A program made the position numbers and the translations under genes. Positions 1 through 6,781 of a DNA stretch of 7,698 bases are shown in pieces. The DNA comes from JACVRX01 sp035697245 (lineage in GTDB: Bacteria > Actinomycetota > Actinomycetes > Jiangellales > Jiangellaceae). The stretch's first letter is position 1; every line of letters begins with the position of its first letter. The notes beneath the pieces were generated by a model. The model was not told the DNA's origin. It saw only the letters and a program-made list of their open reading frames with translations, and did no database searches. The stretch lies in contig DASSDH010000250.1 in the NCBI GenBank assembly GCA_035697245.1, forward strand, positions 1 through 7,698. Reading direction: 5' to 3'.

Positions 1-3000
1 TTCATGTACACGCATGACGAGGACGACCTCGGCTTCGGCGGCGGGTGGGCGTATCGCGAGACTCCGACCGGCTCGAGCGCGAACATGTACACCATCAGCG
101 TCTCCGACGCGTCCTTCTCCGAGTCGGACGGTGATCGCGCGCAGTACCCGAGCCACTGGACCAGCGTGCACAACGCCGCCGGGCTGACCGCGGAACAGAC
201 GAAGTTCATCACCCACAACAACGTGGCCGTGACCATGCTGACGCTGACCAACACCGGCGGCTCGACGACCAGCCGGACCGTCACGGCGACCTCGCCCCCG
301 ACCAGCGAGACGACCGCCGACGGGACCGAGCGGACCGGTACCGTCACGACTCGATATGACGTCACGACGGTGACACCGCGGTTCAGCGGCGACGGCTTCC
401 AGGCCAACGGCGACGATCTGGTCCGGACCATCGAGCTCGCGCCCGGCCAGTCGATCACCTTCAAGCTCCAGTTCGGCGCGACCACCGAGGAGCTGCCGGA
501 ATCCAACCAGGAGTACGAGCGCTACCGCGACTACACCGCCGAGGAGGCGCTGAGCACCCACCTCGCCGAGTACAACCAGTGGTGGGTCGACAACGTCCCG
601 TACATCGACGTCCCGGACGAGAACGTCAAGAAGATGTCCTACTACCGGACGTTCCTCAACCGCTTCAACTACGTCGACGCAAACATCCCGGGCAACGACT
701 ACCAGTTCCCCGTGTCGTTGGAAGGAGTCCTGGGGTACAACAACGCGATCCAGCTGACCCAGCCCATGCACATGCAGGACCTGAAGTACTTCCGCGACCC
801 CATCTATGCCTACGGCAACCTGCTCTCGTCGGGTGAGACCTCGCGCTGCGCGGCGTTCACCGACAACCCGGGGTCATTCAGCTGGGGCAACACCTACGAG
901 CAGTACATCGGCCGTGAGGGCTGGAACGTCTACAAGGTCTTCGGTGGCGAGGACGCCCTCGTCGAGAACTTCGCCCACTACGCCGAGTGCGACGTCAAGG
1001 GGCAGATCGACAAGTACGACACCAACGGCGACAACCTCATCGAGTACCCCCACGGCTTCCTGACCGGCAACGACGCCGACGCGATCTCCTTCCGCTGGGC
1101 CCACCCGAACGCAGGCAACCCGGCGAACCGCCAGGACCGTGCGGAGTCCGCGTTCTGGTACGCGGGCGCACGGGCCGCGGCAGAGGCGTATGCGCTTCTC
1201 GGCAACGATGACAAGGCAGCCGAGATGACCGCACTTGCCGACGACATGCAGGCAGAGATCCTGACCCTGTGGGACGACGCTCCGGCCGACCCTGAAGGCG
1301 ACGAGCGCCCTGGTCAGGTGTTCAAGCACCGGCTGGTGAGCAACGGCGAGCTGATTCCATGGAAGGACCAGCAGAACTTCGCGCCGTTCATCGAGCGGGT
1401 CGCGCCGACGGACGACCCGAAGTATCGGGAGGCGCTGCGCTACTACGCCGATGCGGACGAGTTCCCGATCATGCCGTTCTACACCGCCAACCAGGCCGAC
1501 AATGCTGAGGCCGAAACGCTGGGCCGGGGCGGCTCGAACAACTTCTCCAACATCAATTCGACTCTTCAGGCGCAGGTGTTCTCCGCGGCGATCCGCGACT
1601 ACCCGTCGCAGTACGTCACTCCCGGCATGTACCGGGCCCTCCTCGAGTGGCTCACCTGGGTGCAGTACGTCGGCGGCAACAACCAACTGCCGAACAACAA
1701 CGAGTTCTTCTTCAACTGGAACCCGGACACCCAGACCTTCGGGCGGTCCGGCATCGACCACAACATTCTCGGCGCCTACAACTTCATGATCATCGACGAC
1801 ATCGCAGGCGTCCGGCCACGGCTCGACGACGTGCTGGAGCTGTGGCCGATCGACGTCGGCTGGGACTACTTCACGGTGAACAACCTCAACTACCACGGCA
1901 AGGACCTGACCGTGGTCTGGGACCGGCCGGGCGTGGACCACTACGGCGGCGCGGTGCCGGACGGCTTCTCCGCGTACCTCGACGGGCAGCGGCTGTTCAC
2001 GCTGGACGACCTCGCGCACGTGACCTTCGATGGCGAGACCGCCGACGTGACAGTGCTCGACGACAGCGGCGCCGAGGTCGCCTTCGGCGTCACCGACGAG
2101 CCGCCCACCACCCGGAGCCAGTGCACGGGCAGTGGTTGGCGGATCTTCTACAACCCGTCCTTCCGGAGCGCGGGCGTTTGCGCTGCCTGGGTCCAGAGCG
2201 GTGGCAGCGTCGAGGGTGTCATCGGACCGTTGCTGTCGGCGAACGACATCGAACTGCGGCGCAACGAGCGCATGGTCGACATGCTCCAGAAGGCCGGACG
2301 TGACATCACGCCCGAGACCGGTAACGCGGTGAATCTTGCCGCGGGGCAGCCGGTCCAGGCCTCGTTCACGACGACGAGCCCTGCGTCGCGTGTCACGGCG
2401 CCCGAGTTTGCAGTGGACGGCTTCACCATCAGCGGCCTGCCCGCGATGGCGGGCGGCAACAACTTCAGCCGCCCCGGCTACGTGTCGCCCAACACGATCT
2501 GGGGAACCGAAGGCTCGCCCAACAGCGAGGACTGGCTGGAGGTCGACCTGGGATCGCCACAGGAGATCGACAACATCAAGCTCTACTTCTACAGCGACAA
2601 GGACTACGACCCGCAACAGAACTCCGACGGCGACACCTACCGAGAACCGCTGATCTACCGGCTGCAGTACCACGACGGGACGGACTGGGTGACGATCTTC
2701 GGTCACCGCAGTTCGGCGCGTCCGCTGCCGAACTTCAACGAGGTCGCGTTCCCGCGGGTGACCACCGACCGGGTGCGTGTGATGGTGACGCCGATGGGTG
2801 ACTACGGCGTCGGGCTCAAGGAGATCCAGGTCTTCAACACCGGCATCGACGTCGAACCGCTCACCGGGCCGCAGGTCCTGGCCTTCGGGTCACCGACCTC
2901 CGGTGTGGAGCCGCTGACCGTGCAGTTCACCGGCATCGCCGATCACCCTGATGGCGACGAGATGACCATCGCATGGGACTTCGGGGACGGGCAGAGCTCG

Positions 3001-3570
3001 TCGGAGTTGAGTCCGGAGCACACCTACGTCGAACCGGGTTCCTACACGGCGACCCTCACCGCCATCGACAGTGACGGCGAGACCGGTACCGCGTCGGTGG
3101 ACATCGAGGTCGCCGAGTTCGACGGGAACCTCGCTCCGTTCGCCCAAGCGACGTGCTCGTACACGTCTCCGTGGGAGAACTGCGAGGGCATCAACTCCGG
3201 CGTGGATCCGACGACCAGCAACCCGGGCATCGGCGTCGGCTGGGGCACCTGGCCCAACGGCGGCACCCAGTGGATCCAGCTGAACTGGACCGAACCGATC
3301 CAGACCGACCGTACGGAGATCTTCTGGTACGACGATGGCGGCGGCGTGCAGGTGCCGGGCTCGTGGGTGCTCCAGTACTGGGACGGCTCCGCCTGGGTGG
3401 AGGTGTCGAACCCGAGCGGCTACGCGACCGAGGTCGACCAATACAACGTCACGACGCACGATGCCGTGACCACGACCGCGATGCGCGTCACGGTCCAGAC
3501 CGCGGCCGGCGTCACCGCAGTCGGCGCCCTGCAGTGGAAGGTGATCCAGGCCGGTTTCCAGGCCGATTGA
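1..3570 (+). CDS. Secreted multi-modular glycoside hydrolase (MGH1-like barrel, discoidin and PKD modules), 5'-partial
   Basis: The frame is open at base 1 and no signal peptide is visible, so the true start lies upstream; the ATG at 4 is just an internal Met (residue 1 below). Residues 1-180 are a beta-rich domain. About 185-610 look like an (alpha/alpha)6 barrel of the mannosylglycerate-hydrolase (MGH1)-like/GH63-related type, with signature stretches PMHMQDLKYFRDP (255-266), DTNGDNLIEYPHGF (339-352), NNEFFFNWNPDT (565-576) and RSGIDHNILGAYN. By analogy with GH63-type enzymes, an Asp at 259 or 265 and Glu567 are candidate catalytic acids (inference). A beta domain follows (about 612-705), then a linker with Cys707 and Cys726, a discoidin/F5-8 type C module (about 774-947), a PKD domain (956-1038, WDFGDG at 991-996) and a second discoidin-like module (1040-1188) with Cys1051 and Cys1060. 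There is no LPxTG anchor, so it is probably released. It likely cleaves an extracellular glycan; substrate and CAZy family are not assignable by eye. Confidence 0.85.
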   Translation, partial: FMYTHDEDDLGFGGGWAYRETPTGSSANMYTISVSDASFSESDGDRAQYPSHWTSVHNAAGLTAEQTKFITHNNVAVTMLTLTNTGGSTTSRTVTATSPPTSETTADGTERTGTVTTRYDVTTVTPRFSGDGFQANGDDLVRTIELAPGQSITFKLQFGATTEELPESNQEYERYRDYTAEEALSTHLAEYNQWWVDNVPYIDVPDENVKKMSYYRTFLNRFNYVDANIPGNDYQFPVSLEGVLGYNNAIQLTQPMHMQDLKYFRDPIYAYGNLLSSGETSRCAAFTDNPGSFSWGNTYEQYIGREGWNVYKVFGGEDALVENFAHYAECDVKGQIDKYDTNGDNLIEYPHGFLTGNDADAISFRWAHPNAGNPANRQDRAESAFWYAGARAAAEAYALLGNDDKAAEMTALADDMQAEILTLWDDAPADPEGDERPGQVFKHRLVSNGELIPWKDQQNFAPFIERVAPTDDPKYREALRYYADADEFPIMPFYTANQADNAEAETLGRGGSNNFSNINSTLQAQVFSAAIRDYPSQYVTPGMYRALLEWLTWVQYVGGNNQLPNNNEFFFNWNPDTQTFGRSGIDHNILGAYNFMIIDDIAGVRPRLDDVLELWPIDVGWDYFTVNNLNYHGKDLTVVWDRPGVDHYGGAVPDGFSAYLDGQRLFTLDDLAHVTFDGETADVTVLDDSGAEVAFGVTDEPPTTRSQCTGSGWRIFYNPSFRSAGVCAAWVQSGGSVEGVIGPLLSANDIELRRNERMVDMLQKAGRDITPETGNAVNLAAGQPVQASFTTTSPASRVTAPEFAVDGFTISGLPAMAGGNNFSRPGYVSPNTIWGTEGSPNSEDWLEVDLGSPQEIDNIKLYFYSDKDYDPQQNSDGDTYREPLIYRLQYHDGTDWVTIFGHRSSARPLPNFNEVAFPRVTTDRVRVMVTPMGDYGVGLKEIQVFNTGIDVEPLTGPQVLAFGSPTSGVEPLTVQFTGIADHPDGDEMTIAWDFGDGQSSSELSPEHTYVEPGSYTATLTAIDSDGETGTASVDIEVAEFDGNLAPFAQATCSYTSPWENCEGINSGVDPTTSNPGIGVGWGTWPNGGTQWIQLNWTEPIQTDRTEIFWYDDGGGVQVPGSWVLQYWDGSAWVEVSNPSGYATEVDQYNVTTHDAVTTTAMRVTVQTAAGVTAVGALQWKVIQAGFQAD

Positions 3571-3589
3571 GCGGCCCAACGCTGACCTG

Positions 3590-3599
3590 AAGGAGGTGA
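3590..3599 (+). promoter_or_regulatory. Consensus Shine-Dalgarno sequence without an evident gene
   Basis: AAGGAGGTGA is fully complementary to the anti-Shine-Dalgarno end of 16S rRNA. It lies 19 bases after the stop of the glycoside hydrolase. The only nearby starts are the GTG inside it (3596) and an ATG at 3611. Both open the same frame, which runs through the terminator hairpin and then out of frame through the aldo/keto reductase gene to 4045, with arginine-rich, shadow-like composition. I therefore do not call a gene here; it may be a relic or chance. Confidence 0.45.
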
Positions 3600-3613
3600 G
3601 CTCGCGGTCAATG

Positions 3614-3647
3614 CGGGAGGGGTCACGGACAGCCGTGACCCCTCCTG
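3614..3647 (+). terminator. Strong intrinsic-type terminator hairpin
   Basis: GGAGGGGTCACGG (3616-3628) and CCGTGACCCCTCC (3633-3645) form a perfect 13-bp stem with an ACAG tetraloop. The stem is extendable by one G-U and one C-G pair to 3614-3647. It sits 43 bases after the stop of the glycoside hydrolase gene and ends 48 bases before the next start. The downstream sequence (TGGCGTGTGG) has no U-tract, as is common in actinobacterial terminators. The stem is symmetric and could act on transcripts from either strand. Confidence 0.8.
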
Positions 3648-3695
3648 GCGTGTGGACTGTGAACCGGGCTGCCGAGGAGGAGTGGAGCACGTGTC

Positions 3696-4712
3696 ATGAC
3701 GTCGTTGCCGAGCCGGCCACTCGGCCGCACCGGCATGGCCATCAGCCGGGTCGGCATCGGAGCGTGGGCGTTCGGCGGTGGCGGCTGGGTGGACACCTGG
3801 GGTGCGCAGGAGGACGCCCTGTCCGACGGGGCTGTGCGGGCGGCCATCGAACGCGGAGTCAACTGGATCGACACCGCGCCCATCTACGGCCTCGGTCACG
3901 CCGAGGAGGTCGTCGGCGGCGCGCTGCGGCGGATCCCGGCCGGCGAGCGACCGTACGTTTTCACCAAGGCAGGGGTCATCTGGGATCCCCAGCGCCCGCA
4001 CGACAAGCCGGCGCTGGTGGGTCACCCGGCCAGCATCCGGCGTGAGCTCGAGGACTCGCTGCAGCGCCTCGGGCTGGACCGCATCGACCTCTATCAGGTG
4101 CACGCGCCGCCCACCGACGGCACGCCGCTCGAGGAGTACTGGCAGACCTTCTGCGACCTCCGACGGGAGGGCAAGGTCCGGGCCATCGGGCTGTCCAACC
4201 ACGACGTCGCGCAACTGGACGCGGCCGAGGCCGTCGGGCGCGTGGACGCCGTGCAACCGCGTTTCAACCTGATCCACCGCAACGCCGTGGACGTGCTCGC
4301 CTGGAGCGCCGCACACGCCGCGGGCGCGATCGTCTACAGCCCGATGGCGTCGGGTCTGCTCAGCGGATCGTTCACGGCGGCCCGCGCGGCCGCGCTGGAC
4401 GAGGACGACTGGCGGCGCCGACATCCCGACTTCACCGGCGACGCGTTAGCTCGGAACCTCGCCCTGGCGGAGGCACTCGGCCCGATCGCCGCCCGCCATG
4501 GCGTCACAATCGCCGCCGTGGCCGTGGCCTGGACGCTGGCCTTCCCCGGTGTCACCGGCGCGATCGTTGGCATTCGCCGGGCCAGCCAGCTCGATGCCTG
4601 GTTGTCGGCCGCAAGCCTCGCGCTCGACGACTCCGACCTGAGCCAGATCGCCGAGGCGGTCGAGCGCACCGGGGCGGGCTCCGGTCCGGCGTTGCCCGCG
4701 CACGCGGTGTGA
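3696..4712 (+). CDS. Aldo/keto reductase
   Basis: This is a cytoplasmic NAD(P)H-dependent oxidoreductase of the AKR superfamily, 338 residues, a normal full length for the larger (beta/alpha)8-barrel members. The catalytic tetrad is visible: Asp59 (in NWIDTAPIYG), Tyr64, Lys91 (in YVFTKAGV) and His136 (in DLYQVHAPP). Further family marks are the N-terminal RPLGRTGMAISRVGIG strand, GLSNHD (165-170), the YSPMASGLLSG loop (214-224) and the C-terminal nucleotide-binding stretch VGIRRASQ (291-298). The ATG at 3696 is supported by GGAG at 3684-3687, eight bases upstream. It follows a strong terminator and is followed immediately by the toroid gene, so the two probably form one transcript. No clear promoter is visible in the roughly 50 bases after the hairpin. 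The substrate cannot be told from sequence; sugars, small aldehydes or terpenoid-like ketones are all possible. Confidence 0.93.
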   Translation: MTSLPSRPLGRTGMAISRVGIGAWAFGGGGWVDTWGAQEDALSDGAVRAAIERGVNWIDTAPIYGLGHAEEVVGGALRRIPAGERPYVFTKAGVIWDPQRPHDKPALVGHPASIRRELEDSLQRLGLDRIDLYQVHAPPTDGTPLEEYWQTFCDLRREGKVRAIGLSNHDVAQLDAAEAVGRVDAVQPRFNLIHRNAVDVLAWSAAHAAGAIVYSPMASGLLSGSFTAARAAALDEDDWRRRHPDFTGDALARNLALAEALGPIAARHGVTIAAVAVAWTLAFPGVTGAIVGIRRASQLDAWLSAASLALDDSDLSQIAEAVERTGAGSGPALPAHAV

Positions 4713-5644
4713 CGAAGGTGCCGAATCACCGCGAGGATGGCCGGGTGGACGCCGACGTCGACGACGCGCTCCTGTCGTGGCTTCTCGAAGGTGACCCTGC
4801 CGTCCGGTGGCGGGTACTACGGGATCTCACCGACGCCACGGACCAGGACGTCGCGCGTGAGCGGGCCCGGGTCGCCACCGACGGATGGGGAGCCCGGCTG
4901 CTGGCCGTTCAGGACCGCGACGGCCATTGGGGTGGCGGGGTTTACTCGCCCAAGTGGACGTCGACAACGTACACGCTGTTGCACCTGCTGTGGTTGGGTC
5001 TGCCGCCGCGGCACCCGGCCGCACTTCGCGGCTGCGAGCGGCTGTGGGAATGGCAGGCCCGCTGGCGCGTGCCGGAGACCTGCATCGTCAGCATCCTCGT
5101 GCGACTTACCAGCTATCACGGGTACGAGGCGGCCCGTCTCGACGACCTGGTGGCGTACCTGATCGACCAACAGCTGGCCGACGGCGGCTGGAACTGCGCC
5201 ACCCGCACGGACAAGAGCAAGCACAGCTCGTTCCACACCAGCATCCAGGCGCTGGAAGCCCTCGATGCGTACCGCAGCGGCGGCGGTCCGGTCGACTCGA
5301 GCGAGTCCTTGCGACGGGGCCATGAGTTCTTCCTCAACCACTGGCTGTACCAGTCACACCGCACCGGAGCAGTCGCCATCCGGGGCAGCACCCGATTCCC
5401 CGCATTCCCTGAATGGCATTTCGATGTGCTCCGCGGCCTCGAGCATTTCCGCCAGTCCGGTGCGCCCCGCCACGAACGGTTGCGCGACGCCGTCGAGGTG
5501 GTACAGCGCGCCCGCCGCAAGGACGGCCGATTGCCTACGTACTCGCCCTACCCCGGTCGGCACTGGTTTCAGCTCGAGCCGCCCGGTGCGAGCCGGTGGA
5601 ACACCTGCCGTGTACTGCCCGTCCTGCGCTGGTGGGATGGATGA
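4709..5644 (+). CDS. Squalene-cyclase-like alpha/alpha-toroid protein of unknown function
   Basis: A 311-residue helical protein resembling the prenyltransferase/squalene-oxidase repeat fold. QW-like repeat segments are VQDRDGHWGG (68-77), QLADGGWNC (155-163) and RKDGRLPTYSPYPG (270-283), separated by paired helices. It is about half the length of true squalene-hopene cyclases, and I see no DxDD catalytic motif, so cyclase activity is not supported. Cys125, Cys163, His176 and Cys300 sit in conserved-looking surroundings (WNC, SSFHTS, NTC) and could bind metal or be functional (inference). No signal peptide or membrane helix is present. Two starts compete: GTG 4709, overlapping the reductase stop by 4 bp (GTGA) without a ribosome-binding site, and GTG 4745, seven bases after GAGGA, which gives 299 residues beginning near the family-like DDALLSWLLEGDP. 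Its end is 2 bp from the stop of the opposite-strand gene. Confidence 0.82.
   Translation: MTKVPNHREDGRVDADVDDALLSWLLEGDPAVRWRVLRDLTDATDQDVARERARVATDGWGARLLAVQDRDGHWGGGVYSPKWTSTTYTLLHLLWLGLPPRHPAALRGCERLWEWQARWRVPETCIVSILVRLTSYHGYEAARLDDLVAYLIDQQLADGGWNCATRTDKSKHSSFHTSIQALEALDAYRSGGGPVDSSESLRRGHEFFLNHWLYQSHRTGAVAIRGSTRFPAFPEWHFDVLRGLEHFRQSGAPRHERLRDAVEVVQRARRKDGRLPTYSPYPGRHWFQLEPPGASRWNTCRVLPVLRWWDG
4733..4737 (+). promoter_or_regulatory. Ribosome-binding site supporting the alternative start at 4745
   Basis: GAGGA lies seven bases before the in-frame GTG at 4745, whereas the GTG at 4709 has no purine-rich sequence in front. If 4745 is used, the toroid gene starts 32 bases after the reductase stop. 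If 4709 is used, it depends on translational coupling. Confidence 0.4.
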
Positions 5645-5646
5645 AT

Positions 5647-5961
5647 TCAACCCGTCACGCGAAAGCCGATCCGCACCGCCATCGGAGGGCACCGGGAATC
5701 GTCGCTGCAGTTCGGCATGCCGGCTGTGGTGACAACGGCGTCGCCGGGTCCCACGGCTGTCACGATCCACTCCATGAAACCCGGATCGGCGAAGTAGTCC
5801 ACCTGGGTAAGGCTGATGGCATCGCCGTCGACCGCCGGCTGGTCCCACGCCCAGGAGCTGTCCAGCCGAAGAGGCACCTCCGCGCCGATCGTCAGACTGA
5901 TGAGCCGGCCGTCGTCGGCTTCGGTCACGACCGCTGGCGCCGGATCCGGGGACGTTGTCAT
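5647..5961 (-). CDS. Small chagasin-like (I42-like) beta protein, hypothetical
   Basis: A 104-residue protein read from ATG at 5961, with AGGA seven bases upstream on the minus strand. Alternating beta strands, RLISLTIGAEVPLRL (19-33), the Trp-rich SSWAWDQP (35-42), and MEWIVTAVGPGDAVVTT (63-79), recall the chagasin/peptidase-inhibitor I42 fold and related actinobacterial secreted proteins. The I42 binding-loop signature NPTTGY is absent, so protease inhibition is not supported by motifs. Cys85 and Cys91 form a close CX5C pair near the end, suggesting a disulfide and an extracytoplasmic site. Yet no signal peptide or lipobox is present from this start, nor in the open frame upstream to 6228, which is low-complexity and overlaps the sigma gene. 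It is convergent with the toroid gene and divergent from the sigma gene. It may be a stand-alone domain or the remnant of a longer secreted protein. Confidence 0.65.
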   Translation of the reverse strand: MTTSPDPAPAVVTEADDGRLISLTIGAEVPLRLDSSWAWDQPAVDGDAISLTQVDYFADPGFMEWIVTAVGPGDAVVTTAGMPNCSDDSRCPPMAVRIGFRVTG

Positions 5962-6108
5962 ATCGGTGTCCTGCCTCGTGTACTCGATTCCCCCCGAGTG
6001 GGCTAGGCCGTCTGGCCAGTTCGTGTCGCCCCAGCAGTCTCCTCCGCCGGCGAGGTCTCGCCGCTGCCCCGCCCGGGTGCAGAGGTGCGGTTCGTCGGTG
6101 GTGACGGT

Positions 6109-6142
6109 GTGGCGGTAGCCGTGCCGGTGCGAGCTACGCCAC
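6109..6142 (+). promoter_or_regulatory. Imperfect inverted repeat directly before the sigma-factor ribosome-binding site
   Basis: GTGGCGGTAGC (6109-6119) pairs with GCTACGCCAC (6133-6142) over 10 bp with one bulged G (6115), around a 13-base loop. It ends one base before the Shine-Dalgarno GCGGAGG (6144-6150). It could be a leader-RNA hairpin or a DNA operator; the sequence does not say which. Confidence 0.45.
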
Positions 6143-6157
6143 CGCGGAGGTTGCGTG

Positions 6158-6781
6158 ATGGCAGACTCCGCCGGACGATCCAGGCTGGAGGTTGCCGTCG
6201 TGCCGGAGCCCGCTCTCGATCCCGACACCCTCCGACGGTTCGCCGCCGGAGACGAGTCGGCATTCAGCGCGGTTTACCGGAGGTACGCACGCCCCATGTT
6301 CACCGTTGCGCTCCAAGTCCTCGGCCGCCCTGAGCTCGCGGCCGACGCGGTCCAGCAGGCCTTCGTGCAGGCCTGGCGGGCCGCGCCGTCATACGCGGCG
6401 GAATCCGACATCGCGCCGTGGCTGTTCACCATCACCCGGCGTGCGGCCATCGACGCCTGGCGGAAGGAGCGCCGGCACGCGGTCGTCGACCCTCCGGAGG
6501 AACTGGCCGATCCCGTCACGGACGAACCGTCGCTGGAGCGCTCGTGGGAGGCGTGGCAGATCCGCAAGGCGCTGGACGAGCTGCCCGTCGACGAACGTGC
6601 GGTCGTACGCCTCGCGTACGTCGAGGGGCTGACCCACAGCGAGACGGCCGACCGCCTGGGCATCCCAATCGGGACCGTGAAGTCACGCACATATCGGGCA
6701 TACCGCCGGCTGAGCGAACTACTGGCACATCTCGCTCCGTATAACAATGAAGGCGGAGGTGAGCGGCTCGATGGACAGTGA
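6158..6781 (+). CDS. ECF-type RNA polymerase sigma factor (sigma-70 family)
   Basis: A 207-residue two-domain group 4 sigma factor that redirects RNA polymerase to a stress or envelope regulon. Sigma-2 spans about 33-106 (GDESAFSAVYRRYARPMF, then the region 2.3-2.4-like PWLFTITRRAAIDAWRKERR at 87-106). A short acidic linker follows. Sigma-4 is at about 135-192, with the helix-turn-helix LTHSETADRLGIPIGTVKSR (158-177). Start choice: ATG 6158 lies seven bases after GCGGAGG (6144-6150); the GTG at 6155 is just one codon earlier. A third option, GTG 6200, has a perfect GGAGG (6187-6191) eight bases upstream and would remove 14 residues lying before the conserved domain. The overlapping downstream anti-sigma gene marks this as a sigma/anti-sigma operon, probably SigK-like in logic, but the ECF group cannot be fixed by eye. 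Confidence 0.93.
   Translation: MADSAGRSRLEVAVVPEPALDPDTLRRFAAGDESAFSAVYRRYARPMFTVALQVLGRPELAADAVQQAFVQAWRAAPSYAAESDIAPWLFTITRRAAIDAWRKERRHAVVDPPEELADPVTDEPSLERSWEAWQIRKALDELPVDERAVVRLAYVEGLTHSETADRLGIPIGTVKSRTYRAYRRLSELLAHLAPYNNEGGGERLDGQ
6187..6191 (+). promoter_or_regulatory. Internal ribosome-binding site for alternative sigma start at 6200
   Basis: GGAGG stands eight bases before the in-frame GTG at 6200, which would start the protein at PEPALDPDTLRRF. It competes with the ATG at 6158; the sequence alone does not decide. Confidence 0.35.

Noticed and set aside
1647..2303. 218-codon plus-strand frame inside the glycoside hydrolase
   Set aside because: Arg-rich, low-complexity composition of an out-of-frame reading; the discarded frame contains no motif, while the main frame shows clear domains.
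874..2706. 610-codon open frame on the minus strand
   Set aside because: It lies wholly antisense to the glycoside hydrolase. Its Val/Arg/Asp-rich, domain-free composition is what the complement of a G/C-third-position gene gives.
3596..4045. Open frame starting at the orphan Shine-Dalgarno
   Set aside because: Most of it is the reductase gene read in another frame (His/Arg/Gly-rich), and it passes through the terminator hairpin.
2890..4424. Overlapping minus-strand open frames of 266 and 334 codons
   Set aside because: They run antisense across the end of the glycoside hydrolase, the terminator hairpin and the reductase, with no recognisable domain; shadow frames.
5982..5999. Short ACTCG/CGAGT inverted repeat upstream of the minus-strand gene
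   Set aside because: Only five or six pairs around an eight-base loop; expected often by chance at this base composition.
6012..6019. CTGGCCAG palindrome between the divergent genes
   Set aside because: Eight bases of perfect palindrome is common in GC-rich DNA and has no positional link to a promoter I can see.
5962..6228. N-terminal extension of the chagasin-like protein to 193 residues
   Set aside because: The added segment is low-complexity, has no signal peptide, and overlaps the sigma gene start on the other strand; ATG 5961 has its own AGGA.
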